Assembly (NCBI GenBank): GCA_032622095.1
Contig: CP136069.1
Coordinates: 53,244,760 to 53,308,759, forward strand
Direction of reading: 5' to 3'
DNA: 64,000 nt
Source: Siphonodentalium dalli
Taxonomy: Eukaryota; Mollusca; Scaphopoda; Gadilida; Siphonodentaliidae
The notes beneath the pieces were generated by a model. The model saw only the letters and a list, made by a program, of their open reading frames with translations. It had not been told where the DNA came from and did not search any database. A program made the translations under genes and the position numbers. The number at the start of each line of letters is the position of its first letter. Within the stretch, counting starts at the first letter, position 1. Positions 54,680 through 64,000 of this stretch are shown here, in pieces.

Positions 54680-55639
54680 TTGAATTATCACCTAAATGGC
54701 TCAAACATTAATTGAAAAAAACTCGCGGAAATCATAAGGAACCGTAACACAAATCAGTCAAGAACGACTTCCGATGAACAGTTTCTACACAGTGGGGAGG
54801 GGGTGAAGTTGGAAATTCCAAGATGGACACCCAAACGAAGACCCTCCAGCCACGTCCAAGATCATACAGGTCCATACATATGGACTCTTCTGAATTCCTA
54901 TTATGAGTAGAGTTAATGTGAGGTATACAACACAATATAATAGTGCATGTTTATTTACAGCCATGTCATTGCTTCTTAAGAACGCCGCGTTTTTCGCTGA
55001 ATTACGCGCGCATTGTATGTGGACAATGGCTGTAACATCAAATAGTCAAATGATATGCTCGCTTACGTATATTAAGGTAAAAGGGGTTTCCCCTATGCAT
55101 TCCCATGGTAAATTACTATAAATCGTCTAGTTTGTGTTGTAATATCTTCTTTATATCCACATACATTTATATTATGCCATGTGCCCGACCATGTTAGTGC
55201 TGTGTGGTTCTGTGTGTAAATCCATCTTTATGAGGTTGTAACTTTGTGTGCGTTAAAATTCTTTTTGAAACATTTACAATGTAGTATATATATACTGCGG
55301 GATTGACTTATTTTGGATTTACCCGCTTCTAATGTGAGACATGATTGTGAAATCGGAGGTATCAAACCAAAACGTATAGAAACGCGCATGAGGTAAGTCA
55401 GAAAAAAATAGTATGTGTGACTTTCATATTTAAGAAATAACTCTTGTTTCGATTAAGGTTAAGCGGATATTGCGCGTGGGATTGATATATTCGAACGCGG
55501 TTACACTAACTCTTTTACATGTAGTTTCAATTTCCGTGTTTCATTTCTTTGCAAATGTTCAACCTTGTTGATTTGTCTAGTTACTTGTCCCCAAGACCGC
55601 GGACCGTACCGGTATTTGTTTTGCTGTCCGATCCGCATC
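54680..55639. other. Intergenic; fragment of the CAGGGACGTGG family
   Basis: Around 54780-54865, GTTGGAAATTCCAAGATGGA and ACCCTCCAGCCACGTCC match the right end of the 4952-5814 element. No gene was recognised. Confidence 0.45.
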
Positions 55640-55870
55640 CCTCTGATATTTAGCGAAAACCCTGTGCCAATGCATTCTCTTATATATGCGAGTATCCCGT
55701 AAACAGGGAGCCTCGCATATATAAGTGAATACATTGGCCTAAGAATATGTACCTTGACCTTGTAAGCCAGCGCATCCTCGTATATATGCGAGGCTAGCTA
55801 TGGCAGACTCGGATATATAAGATATTGCACTGGCACATGATCTTTAATGCTGCACCAGCGCAGCTCCAGC
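55640..55870 (-). mobile_element. Two-hairpin miniature element, copy B (hairpins H6 and H7)
   Basis: Reverse-orientation relative of 45866-46060. It holds H6 (55666-55738, loop ATCCCGTAAACAGGGAG), a spacer with TACCTTGACCTTGTAAGCC, H7 (55766-55834, strongly diverged arms but still foldable), then TTTAATGCTGCACC. Confidence 0.8.
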
Positions 55871-55948
55871 CATTACTGTTGTGGTGTTATGATGTCAAAT
55901 CGGACAGGACATCTTCATATGTTATGTGTGCAATTTGTGACCGAAATT

Positions 55949-56215
55949 TTAATCCTTTCTATACTAAATACTAATTGACGAGTAGTTCCCTGGATGAATG
56001 TTCAGATAATACGTTCAACAAACGACCGTTTGATGAACTTATTATCTTAACATTTTCCACCAGTGAAAATGAATCCTTCTATACTTGTATTATTTTTTTC
56101 GTCTGCCTTGCGTCTGCTAATTTTTCTGGACATCCCCTCCAAATGAATAATAGACTAATTCAATGTACACTTTTATAACAAAATGGGAGAATCCATTTAG
56201 TATAGAAAGGGTTAA
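55949..56215. mobile_element. TTAA-flanked MITE, CCTTTCTATACTAAATAC family
   Basis: TTAA (55949-55952), then TCCTTTCTATACTAAATAC. The right end is ATTTAGTATAGAAAGGG, then TTAA (56212-56215). An internal hairpin pairs GTTCAGATAATACGTTCAAC with a region near 56025-56060. Confidence 0.82.
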
Positions 56216-57450
56216 ATTGCGTTCAATTTGGGCTCTAAATTTGCCTCGAATATCAAGTAGTGCGATGGACATCAAGCATTCCAAAGAAGCTAAGAAACTC
56301 AGTGATGTGAGTGTCAACATGACAATGCAACGTTCTGATTTGCATTTGTTCAATATAATGGCTAAGTTCGTGACGAACCTCTCGAGGCAAGAAAGAGGAA
56401 GTAAATTTCACTTTGCTATATACAGACGCCTAGATGTATAAATATACTAGTTAATGGATTGATGTGTGGATATGTGGTATTTTAATAGTGCCAAAATACC
56501 GCAAAATGTAACGGTATGTAATTATGTATACATAATAATTATACTATACGTCGTTATGAATATTCCGGCAAGCAAGCCTATGCTTTCTTTGGGTTTGAGA
56601 ATTTAGACATGTCATGCATGAATTCCTTAATATTAGAATGAAAACGACTATATATTCACTGGGAAAACCCATGATGGCTTGGACGTTTATCGTATACACA
56701 ACATACATTCTATATAACAATCACAGTGAACGTGAGGCCTACATATAGGATCCCAAAGGGAAAAGGCCTATAGATGCACGCTTTGCATATTTTCGCAGTC
56801 GAATATCGCTGTAAGTATACAATATAACCGTTATTATTTTTTTTATATATGCTCATTTACAGAGTACAAATAAATTGAAGATATGATTTTTAAGTAAATA
56901 CAAATAAAAATGGATTTCATAATACAGCTGAGAGATTGAAAATACTTATAATATATTCAATGTTTAAAATCTAAGAACTCCTGTGCACTCCTTATTATCA
57001 GAAAACAAGTAAGGCATAACATACAATGTACCTTACATTCTTATCTCTATAGAAGGGACATACGCCTATTTGGTATAATATATCCCAGCATGAATACCGA
57101 TCACCATGCAGGGACGATGCTAGATTGTCGCCTCTGGGCCCGTCTGGGGGTGTCCCCCTTAATTTTCAACTGCACCACCATCCCCCATCCCACCCACCTC
57201 CGTTAAACCAGCAATATGATATCGTGCAATTATGTTCACATTGAAGCTAAGTATTCGCATAGGCTCATATAGGGTTTATTTGATTCTGAAATAAGCCAGT
57301 GAAATAACTTATATCCGCTCTTCGTTAAATAGCGCGGGCCACGACGAAAATACACTACCACGGTAAACAGTCTTGTATAATCTATTGCTCACCAAGTCTT
57401 GCCATATTGGACTTATTTCGTTATGAAGTACGTTCATATTGAGCTCATGA
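56216..57450. other. Intergenic, nothing firm
   Basis: GCAGGGACGATGCTAGATTG near 57116 is another end of the CAGGGACGTGG family. Small open frames near 56163-56441 overlap the MITE and are not supported. Confidence 0.4.
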
Positions 57451-57520
57451 TCCAGGCGAACAGGCTAAATCCAGATCGAACAGGCTAAATCCAGATCGAA
57501 CAGGCTAAATCCAGATCGAT
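57451..57520. repeat. 20-bp minisatellite
   Basis: CAGGCTAAATCCAGATCGAA repeated at 57461, 57481 and 57501. Confidence 0.95.
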
Positions 57521-59852
57521 ATGTTCAAGTCTGACTAATTATTCCATTTACTCCTTTCATTGGATTGGATTCTTACAATTCCAACTGGAACGTAACTCGA
57601 ACTTTCTAAATGTTGTATATTTCCAATCTAACACCCCTACAGATATGTTTGGAATTTTAAACAGGTTGTCTTTGCAGTCCAAACACTCGAACGAAAGTAG
57701 AAAAAGATAATTTGCAGACGAGATGTCATATAGATACACGAGATACGATAATAATATAGATAAATGTTGGCGGAGCAGTGATAGTTTAAACGGACATATC
57801 ATTAGAGAAAGACTTTAAAGTTATATATAATTTGATAGCATAATGATTATAAACTCGTCCATTGCTGATATCTTCTGTATTCTCGTGTCGTTGTTGATGT
57901 CCATATCCGAACCAGGGGGGGGGGGGTCGGAAAAACATTTCAGGCACGTATGGCATTTGTTCCCTTTCGATCATTTTTGTACCCACCCACCCCCACCGCC
58001 AAATTTTTTTCCGTTTTCGGCAGTTTTTTTCCGACCATTTTTTTACACTCACCCCCCCCCCCCCCTTTTAACACTAAAACAGAGATTTCCGGGGGAAATT
58101 CACTGTAAACAGCTGTATATGAATTTATGTGCATACTATTTATCATGGATGTTAACATGGACATGTAAATAGGAATGAGTCATTTTGAGATCATTCGGCC
58201 AAAAAAACATGGCTGCCAGCGGCCATCTTGGATATCAAAATTGCAACAAATTACAACACGATAACTGCCTGCAGTCAGTTTACAGTTAGAATTACATTAT
58301 TTCCCTCATTCAAAGTGGTTTTGAAGCCCAACTCATTGCCAAAACACTAAAAAACAAGCAGGAATTGTTTTTTTAGTTGCTGTTAGTTGCGGAAAAAATT
58401 GCTTGTTGGTGGCTTTGACCACCCACCCACCCCGGCATACGTGCCGGAATTTTTTTTCTCACCCCCCCCCCCCCCTGTCCGAACAGGGATTTCTTCGGCG
58501 TCCAATATTCACTGTAGGTGTGTTATAACTTACGTCCATTATCATCGTCTTCTGCTTCAATGAGAGAAGGAGTGTATCGGATTTCGTCTGCATGAGGTCT
58601 CTCCAGCGTAATGGCAGAGTCTCTTTGAAAAGCTTACGAAACTCCTATCGGTTGTACGTCTCTATTAAAATTAGTTGCTGTATGGAAGGGATTCTCTCCA
58701 TTTCATTGGGTACTGTCACAAACTATGCGCGATTGAATTTGTTTATGACATAACATATCACTTCACATAATAGAGGTCAGTGGCGAGTTGACCATTTTCC
58801 GACGCATTGTCAAACTCAACTATTGTTGAAAAACTGAATACAGGCGATATATCCATAATTCATTTTACAAATCGCAATATAGGAGACATCATCTTCGAGT
58901 TTTTGTCAGTCAACGATATCATGACTAATTATTCTTTCGCATCTTGTTGTATTTATAACAAGTTCTAAATACTACGATTCTCACAAACATTTATTACGCC
59001 AGGATTTCACTCCAAATTTGGAAACGGTTTATTACACGGGCTTCGCGTGTATACTGGTGTGGAGATTCTTGTTTCGCCTGGGCGTATTGGTGTTTTGTTA
59101 AAAGAACGGGAATTTTTTGGAGGATTAAAAATCGAACTGCGACATTTCGTTTATTGTCGTTAACATTATGTCAATAATATTGATTTTTGGTTTGTGATAA
59201 GCTATGTCAATTACAAATAAAAGAAATGAAAAAGATAATTCGTAAGTCTTATATTTCAACTTTTATAGACAGTTTTCGTTTTGCAGCCCACTGGGGTTGT
59301 GGTCAGAGACGGCCGAGTCGGCCGCCGGTTCGTTAATTATAGGTACTGGTTGTTATAGTTATTTTAACGGAATTCTGAGTTGGTCATTCGCAAAACCAAT
59401 ATATTTTATATTCTATAATTACAATCATGGGTATATAATTGTATGATCTTGAGCGCGTTACCATTTCTGACATTGGTTTTCTTGTTACGTCGTGTTGGGA
59501 ATGCCGCATCGTCGTAGAAATGAAATACAATGGACACATCTACAGGCGTACATCCGATATTAGTTTCGTAGGCTTTTCAAAGAGACTGAGCGATACCGTA
59601 ACAGGGCTTATACGGAGAGACCGTTCCGAAATTCAACTAGCTGTAACTAGATATATTGCAGTGATTTTATCTAATCGTATACACAGGGATGGCAAGACAG
59701 TATGTTATTAAGTGGCCTTAATCGTTAATGACTCATTCGTAGTTTTTGGCAGTCTCCACTTAAAAATGTCGTGTACTTCTATGTATTGAGTGCGATATGT
59801 CACGCGGTCATTCAACTGGACAATCACATTTTGTTTAGATGGCGTTTGCTCG
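57521..59852. other. Intergenic with homopolymer tracts
   Basis: G- and C-runs at about 57917, 58053 and 58463, with CCACCC motifs around them. A 90-codon plus-strand frame (59439-59711) has no recognisable domain, splice context or neighbour, and is not called. Confidence 0.4.
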
Positions 59853-60242
59853 TTAACCCTTTACCCAACAAACCGGCCAAATAAAGCTTCAACAGCCTAA
59901 AATATCTTCGGTCTGTCTCAATAGAACCATACAAATATGGATATCATTGGAACCGGTTCCTTGACCACATTGTGATAGTTACAGTTATGCCCTGTGCCAA
60001 TGCATTCTCTTATATATGCGAGTCGACCATAGGTCGCCTCGCATATATAAGAGAATGCATTGGCCTAAAAAAAATCTTTTTTTAACACTTTTTACCATTT
60101 TTTCTTACATTCTTTAACAATTTTATAATTTTTAATGTGTTAAGCCAATGCATTCTCTTATATATGCGAGGCGACCTATGGTCGACTCGCATATATAAGA
60201 GAATGCATTGGCACAGGGCCGTTCTGTTGGGTAAAGGGTTAA
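59853..60242 (-). mobile_element. TTAA-flanked MITE (piggyBac-like), second two-hairpin copy
   Basis: TTAA (59853-59856), then CCCTTTACCCAACA. The right end is TGTTGGGTAAAGGG, then TTAA (60239-60242). It contains hairpins H8 (59996-60064) and H9 (60144-60212). It is the near-identical reverse complement of 15876-16275. Confidence 0.92.
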
Positions 60243-62046
60243 CCCTAGTTATGTGTCGCACCCCTAGCTTGCCAGCACTGTCTATCGATACGTGGAATGT
60301 GCAAACATTTAACTGAGAGGTGATGATTGGATAGGTCCTGTCCTGATTTGGTTCCGCCGGTGGTACAGAATGGTTGTGTATCATCCGGCTCCATGGGTTC
60401 ATCCCTGGACTCTTGAAGGAATCAGGGAGCTAAATGTGTTCTAGAGTCGGGGAGCGAGTACATCGTGGAATGCTAAAGGTGAAGGTAACTGAATAATGAC
60501 CTTCACCTGATACATGCGACACGTTATTAAAGGATGACATCGCGTTTATTTGATTTGTACATAATATCTAAATAATTTAAACTGGTGAATGAATGGGGGA
60601 ATGGATTTTTGTGAGCGGGAAATTTATTTAACTAGCTTCTGTAGTCCTGGGTTTTTCCAGATCAAATTTGACTGTGAGATAGCCCTGTCGTAGACTTGGG
60701 GATTTATTTTTAAAAGTAAACACATGACCTATGATTTTTCTTGCATTTTCGTGATCAACTGGTGTCAATCTAGCTGGGTAAACATCACTGGTATGGCCTG
60801 TATGCTTCAATTCAGTGAATTTGGCCGAAACGTTAACACTGTCGCATATGGGAAACCATTTAGTTCAGTGATTCCTGAAGTACTACCATGGGGAATCCTC
60901 GGGACGTTTGCCTAACTGCTGCTTATTGGCTAACCATGGTATTTTGAGGAGTAGGCATGTATACACGCGTTAATAACGCTAAAGCGGTTTTAGTTTGAGC
61001 TGTTTCTAGGAATCTTCGTTATTGGTGCACGGTAGCCTTTCTGGCAATTTTACCCATCGGATTCAGTGGTGCCACAGCGTTCACCTCAGGCTGACACAAG
61101 ACCGCGCTACTAGTGATCAAGTCAGGTAGATGGTTGTCAAGTGAAGAACTGTGTTCTCGCGATTCTTAAATTAAAATTATTCGGCTAACTCCATTGTGTT
61201 GTGAGACGCTCTGCGTGATGCATTGAGGTAGGGATCTGCGAATATTCGAGATTCGATTCGATGTCGATATCGGGCACCCGATTCGAGATCGACACCGAAT
61301 CGGTCCGCTGATTCGGATATTTTCGAATCAGTGTTACTTTGGAGTAGTCTCTTTTTTTGCATCTTAGATAACAAATGCCAAATTACTTGAAGTCAAAAAA
61401 ATTGAAGCTCAAGGTTGCCAACTTAGGTAATTTTGAATTCATGCCGTTCAGAATAGATGTGCATTGTGCAAAATAAGTGCTTCGGTCGCAACCCGTGACC
61501 GTGATCAATCGCCGCATACGTTTGGTATCTGTATCGACACTATATAAATTTTCTACACGGTGCGTGATCGCGGATCTCAAGTGATTACCTTACGTTTAAA
61601 ACTTCAGATATCCAATTAAGATTATATGAATAAAATTCATCCGCCATAGATTTGAATGAACAGATACCTTAGAACAATGGGCGTCATTATATACGACCAG
61701 TTATCTACGACACTGTCGGTAGAATTCCTTGAAATTTCCTACAATTCAGTTTCTGTTTCATGGGAAATTCAGCGGATGCATCAAGTTTCGATCTGTTGAA
61801 TCTTTTTATAACATTAACACTTGTAATTTATGTCTGTTTTCTGTGACCCACACCGCGAAGACAACTACTGTGAATATGTGGTGTATGTGTTTGATCTATC
61901 GTGTGGTGAAAAGTTTAACAGATATTAACTACGATTGGTATGGACTACAACAATTATGCAGCTGACCAGTGTAGACAAGTGACTTCCGAGCCATGGGTTT
62001 GTAATACGTTGATTGGACTGGCTTTAAGTGTCTTACTATGGAGGGT
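60243..62046. other. Intergenic, nothing recognised
   Basis: Frames at 60724-60915, 61177-61374 and 61383-61580 carry no known motif. Around 61240-61330, GATTCGA and CGAATC motifs alternate, forming weak inverted repeats. Confidence 0.4.
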
Positions 62047-62780
62047 TATTAGGGTCACAATCCTAACTTCACATTTTAATTCTAACTTAACATTTTAATT
62101 CTTACTTAATATTTTAATTCTAACTTAACATTTTAATTCTTATATTTTAATTCTAACTTAACATTTTAATTCTTATATTTTAATTCTTATATTTTAATTC
62201 TATTTACATCATATTTACATTCTATTTACATTCTATTTACATTCTATTTACATTCTATTTACATTCTATTTACATTCTATTTACATTCTAGAAACATTCC
62301 AGAAACATTCTATTAACTCTAACTTAATATTTTAATTCTTACTTAATATTTTAATTCTAACTTAACATTTTAATTCTTATATTTTAATTCTAACTTAACA
62401 TTTTAATTCTTATATTTTAATTCTATTTACATTCTATTTACATTCTATTTACATTCTATTTACATTCTAGAAACATTCTAGAAACTTTCTAGAAACATTC
62501 TAGAAACATTCCAGAAACATTCTATTAACTCTAACTTAATATTTTAATTCTTACTTAATATTTTAATTCTAACTTAACATTTTAATTCTTATATTTTAAT
62601 TCTAACTTTACATTTTAATTCTTACTTTACATTTTAATTCTTACTTTACATTTTAATTCTTATATTTTAATTCTATAATTGTTGAAATTGAAATGAGCAT
62701 AAAACGGATCTCAGAATTGAAAGGCAAAAATTAAAACAAACATAAAATGGATTCTAGAAGTTGTAATTGTGACCCTAATA
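62047..62780. mobile_element. TA-flanked MITE filled with AT-rich minisatellite
   Basis: TA (62047-62048), then TTAGGGTCACAAT. The right end is ATTGTGACCCTAA, then TA (62779-62780). The interior is almost wholly made of ATTTTAATTCTAACTTAAC-like units and TTTACATTCTA-like units in blocks; the whole block series occurs twice. TA duplication fits Tc1/mariner-type mobilisation. Confidence 0.8.
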
Positions 62781-62964
62781 ACGCGCCGGCACTTCTGTAA
62801 CAATTATAACGAAAGGGGTCGCTGCGATCGGACGGCGTGACATGACAATCTGCGGGATGGGATGGAATATGGAATAGAACGACAATCTGCGGAACAGAAC
62901 TTCAAATTGCGTGTAACGGTCGATATCTCGAGGAATACAACACATAGAGGGCTCCGTTTTGTGA

Positions 62965-63340
62965 TTAAAGGTACTCAATCCGTAAAGAGGGTCCCCATCT
63001 CAACAGATTCCAACAACAACAATCCGATCAGAGGGTCCTATATTACTATTTCTTTGGCTTTGGGGGTAAAAAATATTTGATTCGTGTCGAGGAACCCATC
63101 AAACAAAGCTCAGAGTTATTAGATATTGATTTTAGAAATTTGTTAATTGCTCGAGATGAGTACTAATAACTGCCGTCAATTTGGTAACCTGCTCGAGATT
63201 TTACGCCAAAACTCTATTCAAACAGACAAGGATGGATAACTCTATAATCAAGTGGTAATAATAACGAATCAAATATTTTTGACCCCCGAAGCCATTGAAA
63301 TAGTAATTGAGAGGAGTTTTATCGGATTGAGTACCTTTAA
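62965..63340. mobile_element. TTAA-flanked element with AGGTACTCAATCCG ends, complete copy
   Basis: TTAA (62965-62968), then AGGTACTCAATCCG. The right end is CGGATTGAGTACCT, then TTAA (63337-63340). Inner inverted similarity includes ATTACTATTTC...GAAATAGTAATT and the G-run/C-run next to ATATTTGATTCG. Truncated relatives lie at 7095, 12312 and 36638/42522. Confidence 0.85.
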
Positions 63341-63599
63341 CGAAAGGCCCACATTCGCCCTATCCACACATATTAACCCCGCCACTGACCGGACACCAGA
63401 AGTTGTATTATTTGGTCGACAACTGACCTAACATGAAAGTTGTTGAAATCAAGGACGTGGAACAGCTGTAGAAATGCATTTTTACAGCGATAACACTATG
63501 CCCACAAGCAGACTTGGTATTAAAATGAAGTTTATCATCTATTGCACAGCAAGAGACCGATTAACCCACCCATGTGAAGGTGCCATGAAACACGAAAAA

Positions 63600-64000
63600 C
63601 TGCGTTCGAGGGAGGTTCTCATATTGTACGCCAGTCAAGCACGGGTGAGGTTCTTATATGAGAACCTCTCCCGCGTATGACTGGTGGATAATATGAGAAC
63701 ATCCCTTGCGTATGACTGGCGGATAATATGAACCTCCACCGCGTATGACCGGCGGATAATATGTTCATATGAGAACCTACCCCGCGTATGACCGGCAGAT
63801 AATATGAGAACCTCCACCGCGTTCATATTATTCACCGGTCATACGCGATGGAGATTCCCATATGTGGGGGAGGTTCTCATATTATCCGCCGGTCATACAC
63901 GGTGGAGGTTCATATTATCCGCCGGTCATACGTGAGGATCAGACCAGTCATACGCGGGGGAGGTTCTCATATGAGAACCTCACCCGTGTTTGACTGGCGT
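63600..64000. repeat. Large palindromic array of about 38-bp units, runs off window
   Basis: Units built on GAGAACCTCCCCCGCGTATG and ACTGGCGGATAATAT run rightward to about 63825, then the same units follow in reverse complement to the window end. The outermost parts match (GACTGGCGT at 63992-64000; ACGCCAGTC near 63629). Individual units carry substitutions. No gene. Confidence 0.9.

Noticed and set aside
62049-62056. Telomeric TTAGGG
   Set aside because: A single copy forming part of a MITE terminal repeat, not an array.

Overview
The window is nuclear DNA of an animal. It is AT-rich, has split genes with canonical GT-AG introns, long introns, very dense DNA transposons, a Penelope-like retroelement and no bacterial gene packing. 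The combination of a multi-domain C-type lectin gene, an intronless gene with a MIEAP domain, and the transposon types suggests a marine invertebrate, most likely a mollusc or other lophotrochozoan. A lancelet or similar animal is not excluded.

Left half (about 4.3-31.0 kb, minus strand): one host gene spans almost 27 kb. I rebuilt seven exons of a secreted or surface protein with tandem C-type lectin-like domains (CTLDs). In transcript order they are 30812-30999, 16585-16721, 13304-13440, 10743-10930, 8526-8653, 4794-4924 and 4343-4500. Each CTLD takes three exons, the intron phases repeat as 1-0-2-1, and all joins keep frame. The introns are filled with mobile DNA. The largest intron (14 kb) holds a 9.25-kb foldback transposon (17508-26760). 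It has 153-bp unique terminal inverted repeats and a 9-bp target duplication. Inside it are about 43 copies of a 165-bp satellite in one orientation meeting about 11 copies in the other. At the far left is a 5'-truncated Penelope-like element (reverse transcriptase plus GIY-YIG nuclease) with a hammerhead-ribozyme-like motif behind it.

Middle (31-47 kb): several small inverted-repeat elements precede a 5.8-kb transposon (36725-42521). It has long diverged inverted repeats and sits inside an older repeat, so its 3-bp target duplication can be read directly. It carries a decayed, intron-containing minus-strand gene of unknown identity. Next is an intact single-exon gene (43426-45045, minus) with a zinc ribbon, a RanBP2/NZF-type zinc finger, an internally repeated linker and a C-terminal MIEAP domain. 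A LINE 3' fragment with a nested repeat follows.

Right part (47.6-64 kb): three head-to-tail copies of a 1,087-bp unit, each ending in a 159-nt hairpin; a (GA)n tract; several TTAA-flanked miniature elements; a TA-flanked element full of minisatellite; and a 400-bp palindromic array at the window edge. No host exon was recognised there.

A theme of the window is a mobile hairpin module. At least nine copies of a roughly 69-nt palindrome occur here, mostly inside different miniature elements, including two TTAA-flanked types with different terminal repeats. I found no rRNA, tRNA or CRISPR. Statements on function rest on motif recognition alone.
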